Part shown: positions 48,126 to 56,857 of the stretch, piece after piece
Layout: each line of letters opens with the position of its first letter
Position numbering within the stretch: the first letter of the stretch is position 1
From: G965279355 sp965279355
Lineage (GTDB): Bacteria; Pseudomonadota; Alphaproteobacteria; CACIAM-22H2
Length of the DNA: 64,000 nucleotides
Direction: 5' to 3'
Assembly: GCA_965279355.1 (NCBI GenBank)
Contig: OZ257155.1
Span: 4,774,001 to 4,838,000, forward strand
Notes under the pieces: generated by a model
What the model was told of the DNA's origin: nothing
What the model saw: only the letters and a program-made list of their open reading frames with translations
The model's database searches: none
Position numbers and translations under genes: made by a program

Positions 48126-50717
48126 TCAAAGGGCCTTCGCTATCCGTACATCGAAGCGGCACGAGAACCACGAGCGCAAAAGCGTCTTGAGCAGTTCCAG
48201 CACTATAAGAATCAGAATGCCGGCCCCGATCGTAACGGCAAGGTCATCAGCATGGAGAGGCCCGAAGCGGAACAACCCACTCGCTACAGGCCACAGCAGC
48301 GTCAGTGCAAGTGTTGCGGCGACAATGGGCAGGACGAAAGCCAGAGCACGATTTGGGCGCCGGATTACCTTAAAGAGCACGGTGTTAGTTGATCGATTCA
48401 CGAAGATCAACGCGACGATTGCAATGACCAATGAAAAGAATGTCAGGGCGCGCACCTCATCGTCTGGCATGCCGCGTTGCAGCGCGAGGACGAAGATCGT
48501 TGCTACGAGCGCCAGAGCGAGCGTACCCTGCAAGATACCCCACACGATCATCGGTGCCGAAAACAGCGGTTCTGCCGGATTACGCGGCGGGCGGCGCATC
48601 ACGTTGTCTTCCTCGGCTTCGGCCTCGAACACGAGGGAGCAGACAGGGTCGATCACCATTTGGAGGAACGCGATGTGTATCGGTCCGAACAGAATCGGTA
48701 GGCCAAACACAAGCGGTAGAAGCGCTAGCCCTGCGATGGGTACATGAACAGCGAAAATAAAAATCATTGCTTTGCGCAGGTTGTCGTAGATGCGACGGCC
48801 AAGACGGATGGTTTTGACGACCGAGCCGAAATCGTCATCCAGGAGGACTATCGAAGAGGCTTCACGCGCAACGTCGGTGCCGCGCCCACCCATCGCGACG
48901 CCGATATGCGCGGCCTTGAGCGACGGTGCGTCGTTCACTCCGTCTCCAGTCATAGCCACAATTTCGCCGTTTGCTTTGAGCGCCTCAACGATGCGAAGCT
49001 TTTGTTCGGGCAAAATACGGGCGAAGATGGTCGCCGTCAGAACGCGAATAGCGAGTTGCTCGTCACTCATAGCCTCAAGGTCGACGCCTGTGACTAGATC
49101 GCTGCCATCGAGCCCAGCCTGACGAGCGACGGCGTGGGCTGTTGCCGGATAATCACCGGTGATCATAATCACCTTAACGCCTGCGGTCCGGCATTCGCTG
49201 ACTGCGGTAGGCACACTCTGCCGCAAGGGATCGACGAGCCCCACGAGGCCGATGAACTCCAAGGCGAAATCCTGTTGATACGCCGGAAGCTTGGCTCTTG
49301 AACAAGACGACCGCGCCACACCCAGCACCCGAAGCCCCGCCGCCGCCATTGCGTCCACCGAACTGGTGAACTCGCCGAGTGCCTTCGGCTCCAGACGGCA
49401 GAGTTTGGCAATGGCTTCCGGCGCACCCTTTGTGGCGACGACGAGATCGTCTCCACTACTCGCGATGTTCCAGACTTGGGACATGGCAAGCAGTTCAGGC
49501 CGCAAAGCATAGCTTCGGACCAAGGTGCGATCTGTACCTAACACCACCTGCGCCCCGTCGAAGCCGCGTTTTGCCAACGTATGAAAGGCTTTCTCCATAG
49601 GATCGAAGGGCTCACGGGCGCTTGCAAGGACGCCTGATACAATCAGGTTATGAAACTGCTGCGGTATGGGTTCAGACTCAGAACCAATCCGGTACATGTC
49701 GCCACTTGGAAGTCGCATTTCCGCGATCGTCATGCGATTTTCGGTGAGCGTGCCGGTCTTGTCAGTGCAGAGGACGGTCGCCGAGCCAAGGGTCTCGATC
49801 GCTGCTGCTCGGCGGGTCAACACACGGGCCTGAGAGATGCGCCACGCACCCATCGTCATAAACACAGTGAGGACGACAGGAAATTCTGCCGGCAACATGG
49901 ACATACCGACCGCGATGCCTGCGAGGATCGCGTCGAACCAGCCACCGCGCAACATCCCGTACAGGATGACGACCAGGAAACTGACCACCCCGCCGAACAG
50001 AGCGAATAGGCCGACAAGCTTGCGGGTTTGAGTTTGTAAATGGGGCGCCGTGGTCTCAAGTGTTCCGAGCGATTGGCCAATCTTGCCAATCTCGCTTTTT
50101 GGACCAGTGGCTACGGCTTCGCCAATACCCGAGCCACGTACGATCAGTGATCCAGAGAAGACAAAGGGAAGATCATCGCCGCCCGGTCGTGGGCGGCTTT
50201 GTGACAGGCCGGTGTCTATCGACTTGCGAACGGGTACGGACTCGCCCGTCAGAAAAGATTCGTCCGCTTCGATATCTTGGGCTTCGACGAGTTGCGCGTC
50301 TGCTGACACGCGATCACCTTCAGAAAAAACAATCAAATCTCCTCGGACAACTTCGCGGCCAGCAATACGCTTCCGCTCGCCGTCGCGGATAACCAGCGCG
50401 CGCGGGCTCGTCAAGTCCCGAAGGGATTCCAAAACTCGCTCAGTGCGGGCTTCTTGGACAACTGTGATTAGAATGGACGAACACGCGAAAGCTAAAAGGA
50501 TCGCCGCGTCCTTCACGTCTCCGAGTGCGAGGTAGACGACGCCAGCCCCAATCAACAAAGCCAGCATCGGTTCACGAATGACCTCAAGAACGATGCGAAA
50601 CGGGGTGCGTCGATTTGGTTGTGGAAGTTCGTTGGGCCCCTCACGCGTTAAACGTGCTTCCGCCTCGGCACCGCTGAGACCTTGCAGATGAGGCGATGCG
50701 GGTTGCGCGCTGGACAT
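48126..50717 (-). CDS. P-type cation-transporting ATPase
   Basis: An 863-residue P-type ATPase related to the P2/P3 cation pumps (calcium- or sodium-type). Present are the actuator T157-G-E-S, D319-K-T-G-T-L-T (phosphorylated aspartate), K-G-A-P-E in the nucleotide domain and M-T-G-D-G-V-N-D-A-P. In M4 the usual P-E-G-L-P is replaced by P-A-E-F-P (276-280), a variant group of bacterial pumps. M6 shows Q-M-V-I-D-P-V-C-S-L-V-F-E-A-E. The transported ion cannot be told. AAAGGG lies before the ATG. A 14-bp perfect palindrome 155 bases upstream could be a regulatory site. Confidence 0.9.
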   Translation of the reverse strand: MSSAQPASPHLQGLSGAEAEARLTREGPNELPQPNRRTPFRIVLEVIREPMLALLIGAGVVYLALGDVKDAAILLAFACSSILITVVQEARTERVLESLRDLTSPRALVIRDGERKRIAGREVVRGDLIVFSEGDRVSADAQLVEAQDIEADESFLTGESVPVRKSIDTGLSQSRPRPGGDDLPFVFSGSLIVRGSGIGEAVATGPKSEIGKIGQSLGTLETTAPHLQTQTRKLVGLFALFGGVVSFLVVILYGMLRGGWFDAILAGIAVGMSMLPAEFPVVLTVFMTMGAWRISQARVLTRRAAAIETLGSATVLCTDKTGTLTENRMTIAEMRLPSGDMYRIGSESEPIPQQFHNLIVSGVLASAREPFDPMEKAFHTLAKRGFDGAQVVLGTDRTLVRSYALRPELLAMSQVWNIASSGDDLVVATKGAPEAIAKLCRLEPKALGEFTSSVDAMAAAGLRVLGVARSSCSRAKLPAYQQDFALEFIGLVGLVDPLRQSVPTAVSECRTAGVKVIMITGDYPATAHAVARQAGLDGSDLVTGVDLEAMSDEQLAIRVLTATIFARILPEQKLRIVEALKANGEIVAMTGDGVNDAPSLKAAHIGVAMGGRGTDVAREASSIVLLDDDFGSVVKTIRLGRRIYDNLRKAMIFIFAVHVPIAGLALLPLVFGLPILFGPIHIAFLQMVIDPVCSLVFEAEAEEDNVMRRPPRNPAEPLFSAPMIVWGILQGTLALALVATIFVLALQRGMPDDEVRALTFFSLVIAIVALIFVNRSTNTVLFKVIRRPNRALAFVLPIVAATLALTLLWPVASGLFRFGPLHADDLAVTIGAGILILIVLELLKTLLRSWFSCRFDVRIAKAL

Positions 50718-50872
50718 GTTGCCCTTTCGGAGAGCCCGTTTATTCTTGTCGCCTGCCTGAAGGGTTGTGTGACGTCAGCCGCGCGCGATAGACCGACGAC
50801 TGATGCGGTGTCCGGATCGGAACACCGCGATGTGTCCGACTTTGAGTAACGAGATCGGTCATTGATCGGTTC

Positions 50873-50886
50873 CAGATATATATCTG
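50873..50886. promoter_or_regulatory. Palindrome between the ATPase and permease genes
   Basis: CAGATATATATCTG is a perfect 14-bp palindrome, flanked by GGTTC and GAACC with a small offset. It resembles the AGATATATCT core of the yqjI operators but is 2 bases longer at the centre. Function unknown. The wider gene-free region 50718-51059 otherwise holds only the ArsC-like gene fragment. Confidence 0.45.
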
Positions 50887-50980
50887 TCGAACCCGATGGA
50901 TGAGGCCGAGGCGATTTCTCTTAACTTTTGCAGTCGGTCCATTCACGATCTGGGCATTCCTAGAGCGCGCTTTGGCGCGT

Positions 50981-51052
50981 TTGACAATCGGGGGAGCGGA
51001 CGGCGTGCGAAGTTCATCACCGCCTACGGCATCGGCAAATGCGACACTAAGG
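50981..51052 (+). pseudogene. Fragment of the 5' end of an ArsC/Spx-like gene
   Basis: From TTGACAATCGGGGGAGCGG on, this stretch aligns with 52311-52383, the leader and first 16 codons of the ArsC-like gene. Translated it gives A-K-F-I-T-A-Y-G-I-G-K-C-D-T-K against A-K-L-I-T-I-Y-G-I-K-N-C-D-T-M-K. It then breaks off just before the permease GTG at 51060 and even supplies its AAGG ribosome site. It is therefore a truncated copy, not a functional gene. Confidence 0.7.
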
Positions 51053-51059
51053 TTATCGC

Positions 51060-52301
51060 GTGTCCGTGGTGGCTGATCATCCTGCCGCGCACCGCCTCCC
51101 GCGCACGCTCACCCTGACGCATGCCGTTCTCTACGGCCTCGGCGTCACCATCGGTGCCGGCATCTATGTGCTGGTCGGCATCGCGGCGGGGCGCAGTGGT
51201 ATGTATGCGCCGCTGGCCTTTGTCGGTGCCGCCGTCGTCCTGGCGTTCACCGCCGGGACGTTCGCAGAGCTGGGCACGCGCATGCCGGTCAGCGCCAGCG
51301 AGGCAGCCTATGTGCGGGCGGCGTTCCGGCGCGAATGGCTCAGCCTCGCGGTCGGGCTGCTCGTCATCGTCACGGCGATCGTCTCGGCGGCGACGATCAG
51401 CGTCGGCAGCGCGGGTTATATCGGCGTGTTCCTGCCGTTGCCGGACCTGTCGATCATCGCGGGCGTGATCCTCATGATGGGCCTTGTCGCCTGTCTCGCC
51501 ACGGTCCAGTCGGTGACCTTTGCCGGAATCATGACCCTGATCGAGGTCGCCGGGCTGCTGCTGATTATCGTCGCCGGCCTCGGGCAGGGGAGCGACATCG
51601 TGACGCGCCTGCCCGAAGCGTGGCCGTCCCTCGGCGACGGCGCGGCGTGGAGCGCTGTGGCGGGAACCGCGCTGATCGCGGTGTTCGCCTTCATCGGCTT
51701 CGAGCATCTGGTGAACATCGCCGAGGAGATGAAGAGCCCGACAGGCACATTGCCGCGCGCGCTGTTCCTGACACTCGGCCTGACGGCGCTGTTCTATGCG
51801 CTGGTTGTGTGGATCGCGGTGACGGCGGTTCCGCCGGATGAGCTGTCGCGTTCGCCGGCGCCGCTGGCGCTGGTCTTCGAACGCCTGACCGGCCTGCCGC
51901 TGGTGACCATGAGCGCCATCGCCGTCGTTGCGACACTAAATGGCATCATCGTCCACATGATCATGATCGCGCGGGTGATCTACGGTCTCGCCAGCCTGGG
52001 CAGCCTGCCGCGCGGTCTGGCCCGTCTCAATTCGGTGACCGGTACGCCGCTGCTGGCGACGGTGATCGGTGTCGCAGCCATTCTGGTTCTTGCGCTGGCG
52101 GTGCCGCTTGCCGGGCTTGCCGAACTCACGGCGCAGGGCACGTTAGTGATTTTCGCCGTCGTCAATCTGGCGCTGATTCGGATCAAGCGGCGCGAGACGG
52201 CGCCGCCGCCCGGCATCTATGTCTGCGCGGGCTGGGTGCCGTTCGCCGGGTTCGCGACCAGCGTGTTGCTGCTGCTCCTCGATCTCGCTTCAAGCTGGTA
52301 G
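51060..52301 (+). CDS. APC-family amino acid permease
   Basis: A 413-residue membrane protein with about 12 hydrophobic segments. The first transmembrane helix carries the APC signature G-L-G-V-T-I-G-A-G-I-Y-V-L-V-G (about residues 27-41), the unwound G-A-G substrate site. The sixth helix region reads F-A-F-I-G-F-E-H-L-V-N-I-A-E-E-M-K-S-P, typical of the cationic or neutral amino-acid permeases. The substrate is not determined. It initiates at GTG 51060 and is bounded by two copies of the 5' end of an ArsC-like gene, the second of which is intact and only 32 bases downstream. Confidence 0.87.
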   Translation: MSVVADHPAAHRLPRTLTLTHAVLYGLGVTIGAGIYVLVGIAAGRSGMYAPLAFVGAAVVLAFTAGTFAELGTRMPVSASEAAYVRAAFRREWLSLAVGLLVIVTAIVSAATISVGSAGYIGVFLPLPDLSIIAGVILMMGLVACLATVQSVTFAGIMTLIEVAGLLLIIVAGLGQGSDIVTRLPEAWPSLGDGAAWSAVAGTALIAVFAFIGFEHLVNIAEEMKSPTGTLPRALFLTLGLTALFYALVVWIAVTAVPPDELSRSPAPLALVFERLTGLPLVTMSAIAVVATLNGIIVHMIMIARVIYGLASLGSLPRGLARLNSVTGTPLLATVIGVAAILVLALAVPLAGLAELTAQGTLVIFAVVNLALIRIKRRETAPPPGIYVCAGWVPFAGFATSVLLLLLDLASSW

Positions 52302-52333
52302 AGTTGCGATCTGACATACGGGGAGCGAGCGGC

Positions 52334-52687
52334 GTGGCGAAGTTGATTACCATCTACGGCATTAAAAACTGCGACACGATGAAGAAGGCACGGACGTGGC
52401 TCGAGAGCCACAAGGTCGCGCACGCCTTCCACGACTACAAGGCGAGCGGCATCGATCGCGCGCATCTGGATGCGTGGACGGGCAAGGTCGGCTGGGAGTT
52501 GCTTCTCAACCGCGCCGGTACGACCTTCCGCAAGCTGCCCGATGCCGACAAGGAGGGCCTCAATGAAAAGAAGGCGATCGCCTTGATGCTGGCGCAGCCC
52601 TCAATGATCAAACGCCCGGTGCTGGATATCGGTGGCTCGCTGCTCGTTGGTTTCAAACCGGCGGAGTATGAGAAGGCGCTGACCTAG
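52334..52687 (+). CDS. ArsC/Spx-family (YffB-like) reductase
   Basis: A 117-residue thioredoxin-fold protein. It has a single N-terminal cysteine in I-K-N-C-D-T-M-K (C12) and the late R-P-V-L-D-I motif with the arginine near residue 95. This fits the YffB group (glutathione-dependent reductase) rather than arsenate reductase ArsC proper. The start is GTG 52334 after GGGGAG. It overlaps the stop of the convergent hydrolase gene by 4 bases. Its 5' end has a truncated double upstream of the permease gene. Confidence 0.85.
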   Translation: MAKLITIYGIKNCDTMKKARTWLESHKVAHAFHDYKASGIDRAHLDAWTGKVGWELLLNRAGTTFRKLPDADKEGLNEKKAIALMLAQPSMIKRPVLDIGGSLLVGFKPAEYEKALT

Positions 52688-53358
52688 CGCGCCTCTCCCA
52701 TCCACGTGGCAGCCGTATCCAGCAGTGCCGCGAGGACATCCGCATCCTTGCGCCCGGTTTTCGCGGGAACGTGAAAGCTGTGATCGGCATCCGCCGACAG
52801 GGCCAGCGTCGCGGATGTGCCGAGTGCGGCGACGACCGGCGGCAGCAGATCGAGCCGGGCCAGCGCATCCTTTGTTCCGCTCAGGAACAGCATCGGGATC
52901 TTGATCTCGCGGAGATGCGTTGCGCGGTCCGTCGATGGTTTGCCGGCGGGGTGCAGCGGGAAAGCGAAGAACACCAGCCCGCGCACGCCGTGCAGGGGCG
53001 AGATGGCCTGCGCCTGCGAAGTCATGCGTCCGCCGAACGAACGGCCGCCAGCGAAGAGCGGCAGGCCGGCGGCGCGACGCGCCGCTTCCGCGACGGCCGC
53101 GCGCGCCGCGGTATGAGCGATCACAGGTGCATCGGGACGCTTTGATCCACGTTCCATATAGGGAAACTGATAGCGCAGCGTGGCGATGCCGCGTTCGGCA
53201 AGACCGTCGGCAAGGGCGGTCATGGAGCGGTGCGTCATGCCGGCACCGGCGCCGTGAGCGAGGACGAGGCAAGCTCGGGCGGCTTGCGGTGTCTGCCACA
53301 GGCCGGAGACGCGCGTACTGTCGTCGAGGGTGATGGTGGTGGGGCGCGCGTCCACCAT
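52684..53358 (-). CDS. Alpha/beta hydrolase (dienelactone hydrolase-like, KANL3/Tex30 type)
   Basis: A 224-residue alpha/beta hydrolase. The oxyanion region L-A-H-G-A-G-A-G-M (about 33-41) and the nucleophile elbow G-G-R-S-F-G-G (S about 106) are visible; the later D-S-F-H and D-A-D-H-S-F-H segment supplies the acid and histidine. The substrate is unknown. The ATG at 53358 shares bases with the stop of the upstream SRPBCC gene, so the two genes are translationally coupled. Confidence 0.83.
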   Translation of the reverse strand: MVDARPTTITLDDSTRVSGLWQTPQAARACLVLAHGAGAGMTHRSMTALADGLAERGIATLRYQFPYMERGSKRPDAPVIAHTAARAAVAEAARRAAGLPLFAGGRSFGGRMTSQAQAISPLHGVRGLVFFAFPLHPAGKPSTDRATHLREIKIPMLFLSGTKDALARLDLLPPVVAALGTSATLALSADADHSFHVPAKTGRKDADVLAALLDTAATWMGEAR

Positions 53359-53831
53359 CAGAGGGTTTTCAGCAGCTCCGCAAGCTGGTCCGCGCATTTG
53401 CCCCAGCCTTCGTGGAAGCCCATCTTTTCATGTGTCTCGCGGTCTTCGGCGGTCCAGTGACTCGCCGTGGCGGTGTAGCGGGTCCTGTTGCCATCCGGCT
53501 CGAATGTCACGGTCGCGGTCATGAATGGTTTCGCCGACGGTTTCCAAGCCTTTGTGTAGGCGTCGGTGAAGACGAGCTTCCGGTTTGGAACGACTTCGAG
53601 ATACACGCCGTGGTTCGGAAATTCTTTGCCCTCGGGATCGCGCATGACGATCAGGCTTGATCCGCCTGGCCGCACGTCGGTTTCGACTTTCGAGAGGCTC
53701 CACGGCTTTGGCACGAACCACTGTTTCATCAGGGCAGGGTCCGTCCAGCAGCGATACACCTTCTCGGGCGGGGCATCGAAGATGCGGGTCAGAACGAGAT
53801 CGTGATTGGCGGGGGCGGCGGTCTGGCTCAT
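53358..53831 (-). CDS. AHSA1/SRPBCC family protein
   Basis: A 157-residue ligand-binding-fold protein. The hallmark V-L-T-R-I-F-D-A-P-P-E-K-V-Y-R-C-W-T-D-P (about residues 12-31), K-Q-W-F-V-P and the C-terminal G-F-H-E-G-W-G-K-C-A-D-Q-L-A-E-L-L are those of the AHSA1-like group. The ATG at 53831 has AGGAAAGG nine bases upstream. It is coupled to the hydrolase gene; unlike the copy at 43537 there is no ArsR regulator next to it. Confidence 0.85.
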   Translation of the reverse strand: MSQTAAPANHDLVLTRIFDAPPEKVYRCWTDPALMKQWFVPKPWSLSKVETDVRPGGSSLIVMRDPEGKEFPNHGVYLEVVPNRKLVFTDAYTKAWKPSAKPFMTATVTFEPDGNRTRYTATASHWTAEDRETHEKMGFHEGWGKCADQLAELLKTL

Positions 53832-53946
53832 GTCGGTCATCCTTTCCTTGCTGGATATACAACAAGGACGAATGGGGCGGGGGCTGGACCGACAGGTGTC
53901 CGCGGAATTTTTTGAAGGAAGGGCCCGTGGTTCGGGCCCGGGCCGA

Positions 53947-54552
53947 TCAGCCGCTGATGTCGGCCGGGTGACGCCAGAGCATGGGGCGGGCGAAATCGTC
54001 GCGCCACAGGCCGCGCTGCTCGTTGCGCGCCAGGCTTTCTTCCGGCAGGTAGCGTGCATGCTCGCGCACATCGACGACGGCCCAGCCGGCTTCCACCTGC
54101 CGTGCCGCGAGATCGAGTCCGTATTCGGTTGTGCACTGCGCGACGATCTTGCCGTTTGCTGCAATGGTCACGCCGCGGCATTCGATGCGACGGTCGGCGA
54201 TCTCGTGTTCGAGAGCCCGCCGCGCGCGAGCACCGCAGGCGAGTTGCCATGCGCCGTTTTGACAAACGAATCCCGGCGGCGGCGCGTCGATGCCCTGCAG
54301 GTGCAGCACCTGATGGCCGATCATGATCGTCGCGCCATCGATCACCTGCGCAAAGCCGGTGACGAAACCGCTCTGCCGTGCACTGAAGCCTTCGCTTACC
54401 TTGCTGCCGAGAAACACGCCGAAGGTGAGGGCCGCGAGCGCCGCGCCGGCCATGGACAGGCGAACGGAGTCGAGCCAGCGCCGCGGCCGCTGGCGGCCTA
54501 GAGATGGTACTGCAGTACCTGATTCAGAAGCGGATTCAGGGATCGCGGTCAT
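53947..54552 (-). CDS. Membrane-anchored staphylococcal-nuclease-like protein, probably inactive
   Basis: A 201-residue protein with one N-terminal membrane helix (about residues 33-50) and a C-terminal SNase-type OB fold. The family's V-x-D-G-D-T reads V-I-D-G-A-T (about 70-75), the catalytic arginine strand I-R-L reads L-H-L, and I-D-A-P-E is I-D-A-P-P. Thus calcium- and phosphate-binding residues are replaced and nuclease activity is unlikely. Cysteines in F-V-C-Q-N and A-C-G-A may form a disulfide. It could have kept a nucleic-acid or protein binding role outside the cytoplasm. Confidence 0.78.
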   Translation of the reverse strand: MTAIPESASESGTAVPSLGRQRPRRWLDSVRLSMAGAALAALTFGVFLGSKVSEGFSARQSGFVTGFAQVIDGATIMIGHQVLHLQGIDAPPPGFVCQNGAWQLACGARARRALEHEIADRRIECRGVTIAANGKIVAQCTTEYGLDLAARQVEAGWAVVDVREHARYLPEESLARNEQRGLWRDDFARPMLWRHPADISG

Positions 54553-54603
54553 GGGTCTGAAGCTACTCTTAGACCCGTTTTCGATTCGTTAATGTGCGAA
54601 AAC

Positions 54604-55599
54604 TCACACCTTGAGAGCTTCGGCCGTCTCGATTGCGAAGTACGTCAGTATGCCGTCGGCCCCGGCGCGTTTGAACGACAGCAGGGATTCCATCACCACG
54701 CGGCGGTCGAGCCAGCCGCGCTCGACGGCGCCGGCCAGCATCGCGTACTCGCCCGATACCTGATACGCGTAAGTCGGTATGCCGAACGCCTCTTTCACCC
54801 GCCAGAGAACGTCGAGATAGGGCAGGCCCGGCTTCACCATCACCATATCGGCGCCTTCCTCAATATCGAACCCGACCTCGCGCAGTGCTTCGTCGCTATT
54901 GGCGGGATCGATCTGATAGGTGCGCTTGTCGCCCTTGCCGAGCGCCGACGTCGAGCCTAACGCGTCGCGGAACGGGCCGTAGAAGCCCGAGGCGTATTTC
55001 GCGGCATAGGCCATGATCCGCACGCTCTCGAACCCGGCGCGGTCGAGCGCGTCCCGAATGGCGCCGATCCGGCCGTCCATCATCTCCGACGGTGCGATGA
55101 CATCGCAGCCTGCTTCGGCCTGCGTCACGGCCTGTCGCAGGAGGACCTCTATTGTCTCGTCGTTGACGACATAGCCCTCGCGGACCAATCCGTCCTGACC
55201 GTGTGTCGTATAGGGATCGAGCGCCACGTCGCAGACGATGCCGATCTCAGGGACGGCCTTTTTGACGGCGCGCACGGCCTGGCAGGTGATGTTGTCGGCA
55301 TTCCATGCCTCGTCACCGTCCTCGGTTTTTTTCGCATGCTGCACCACCGGAAAGATGGCGATAGCGGGAATGCCGAGCTTTGCAGCGCGGCGCGCATCCT
55401 TGACCAGTTCATCGACACTGAGCCGCGCGACACCGGGCATGGAGGGAATGGCGGTCCGCTTCCCTTTGCCGTCCTGCACGAAGACCGGCCAGATGAGGTC
55501 GGCTGGCGACAGGCGGTTTTCGGCGACGAGCGCTCGGCTCCACGCATGACGCCGGTTGCGGCGCAGTCTTGTGCGCGGATAGCGGCCCAGAATCTTCAT
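54604..55599 (-). CDS. hemB: Delta-aminolevulinic acid dehydratase (porphobilinogen synthase)
   Basis: A 331-residue enzyme joining two 5-aminolevulinate molecules to porphobilinogen in haem synthesis. The active-site lysines are K in Y-A-A-K-Y-A-S and K in V-M-V-K-P-G-L-P-Y. The metal site reads D-V-A-L-D-P-Y-T-T-H-G-Q-D-G without the three cysteines of zinc-type HemB, so it is the magnesium/monovalent-cation type usual in alphaproteobacteria. GGGGA precedes the ATG at 55599. It is divergent from the valine-degradation operon. Confidence 0.95.
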   Translation of the reverse strand: MKILGRYPRTRLRRNRRHAWSRALVAENRLSPADLIWPVFVQDGKGKRTAIPSMPGVARLSVDELVKDARRAAKLGIPAIAIFPVVQHAKKTEDGDEAWNADNITCQAVRAVKKAVPEIGIVCDVALDPYTTHGQDGLVREGYVVNDETIEVLLRQAVTQAEAGCDVIAPSEMMDGRIGAIRDALDRAGFESVRIMAYAAKYASGFYGPFRDALGSTSALGKGDKRTYQIDPANSDEALREVGFDIEEGADMVMVKPGLPYLDVLWRVKEAFGIPTYAYQVSGEYAMLAGAVERGWLDRRVVMESLLSFKRAGADGILTYFAIETAEALKV

Positions 55600-55660
55600 G
55601 CCGGTATTCCCCCAATGGATTGCGCGGTTTTTAGACGCCCGGTGCCGGATTGTCACGTTT

Positions 55661-55684
55661 TCCCGCCTCTGTTGACAGGCGGGA
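55661..55684. promoter_or_regulatory. Inverted repeat between hemB and the acyl-CoA dehydrogenase gene
   Basis: TCCCGCCT and AGGCGGGA flank CTGTTGAC. It lies 24 bases before the start codon of the plus-strand gene. It could be an operator or a mRNA leader hairpin. Confidence 0.35.
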
Positions 55685-55708
55685 GAGGCGAGACGAACAT
55701 TCGCGCCG

Positions 55709-56854
55709 ATGGATTTTACCCTCTCCGACGAGCAGCGCGCGTTTCAGGATATGGCGCGGACCTTCGCCACCGAGCGGATGGCGCCGTTCGCTGCGGACTG
55801 GGATCGGGACGCCATCTTCCCGGTCGACACCTTGCGTGAGGCGGCAAAGCTCGGCTTCTCCGGCATCTATGTCGGCGAGGAGCACGGCGGCACCAATCTC
55901 ACGCGCCTCGACGCGACCCTGATCTTTGAGGAACTGTCGTCAGCCTGCGCGTCGACGGCCGCCTATATTTCCATCCACAACATGGTGGGGTGGATGATCG
56001 ACTCCTTCGGCAACGCCGAACAGCGAAAGCGCTGGCTGCCGGACCTGATGTCGATGACCAGGCTGTCGAGCTATTGCCTGACCGAGCCGGGCTCCGGCTC
56101 CGATGCCGCGTCGCTCAAGACGCGCGCGGTGCGGCAGGGCGATCACTACGTGCTCAACGGCACCAAAGCCTTCATTTCGGGTGGCGGCTCCGGTGCGTCC
56201 GATCTGTACGTTTGCATGGTGCGGACCGGCGGTGAGGGGCCGAAAGGTATTTCGGCGATTGTCGTGGAGAAGGGCACACCCGGCCTCGGCTTCGGCAAGC
56301 TCGAGAAGAAGATCGGCTGGAACAGCCAGCCGACTTCGATGGTGATCTTTGAAGACTGTCGGGTGCCGGTCGGCAATCTGCTGGGACGGGAAGGCGAGGG
56401 CTTCACCTTCGCCATGAAAGGGCTGGATGGCGGGCGGCTGAATATCGGCGCCTGCTCCCTGGGGGCCGCGCGCGCCTGTCTTGATGCCGCGCGCGAGCAC
56501 CTCAAGGTGCGGACCCAGTTCGGCAGGAAGCTGGCGGAGTTCCAGGCGCTGCAGTTTCGCGTGGCGGATATGGCGACGGAACTCGATGCGGCGCGCCTGA
56601 TGATCCGGCGCGGGGCGGCGTCGCTGGATGCGCGCGATCCCGACGCCACAATGCACTGCGCGATGGCGAAGCGTTTTGCCACCGATATCGGCTTCAAGGT
56701 GTGCGACGAGGCCCTGCAGCTCTTCGGCGGCTACGGGTATCTCAAAGAATATCCCGTCGAGCGTTACTGGCGTGATACACGCGTGCACCGGATACTCGAA
56801 GGCACGAACGAGATCATGCGGCTCATCATTGCGCGAAAGCTTCTTGGCGACTGA
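55709..56854 (+). CDS. Acyl-CoA dehydrogenase, isobutyryl-CoA type
   Basis: A 381-residue FAD enzyme. It begins M-D-F-T-L-S-D-E-Q-R, has the FAD-binding C-L-T-E-P-G-S-G-S-D block and the catalytic glutamate in I-L-E-G-T-N-E-I-M-R-L near the end, the position used by short-chain and branched-chain enzymes. Similarity in pattern to ACAD8 (isobutyryl-CoA dehydrogenase) and the following HIBCH and mmsB genes point to valine breakdown. The next gene starts 3 bases after its stop. Confidence 0.85.
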   Translation: MDFTLSDEQRAFQDMARTFATERMAPFAADWDRDAIFPVDTLREAAKLGFSGIYVGEEHGGTNLTRLDATLIFEELSSACASTAAYISIHNMVGWMIDSFGNAEQRKRWLPDLMSMTRLSSYCLTEPGSGSDAASLKTRAVRQGDHYVLNGTKAFISGGGSGASDLYVCMVRTGGEGPKGISAIVVEKGTPGLGFGKLEKKIGWNSQPTSMVIFEDCRVPVGNLLGREGEGFTFAMKGLDGGRLNIGACSLGAARACLDAAREHLKVRTQFGRKLAEFQALQFRVADMATELDAARLMIRRGAASLDARDPDATMHCAMAKRFATDIGFKVCDEALQLFGGYGYLKEYPVERYWRDTRVHRILEGTNEIMRLIIARKLLGD

Positions 56855-56857
56855 TTC

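Noticed and set aside
50896..51117. 73-codon frame before the permease gene
   Set aside because: It contains the truncated ArsC-like segment and overlaps the permease start; treated as a fragment, not a gene.
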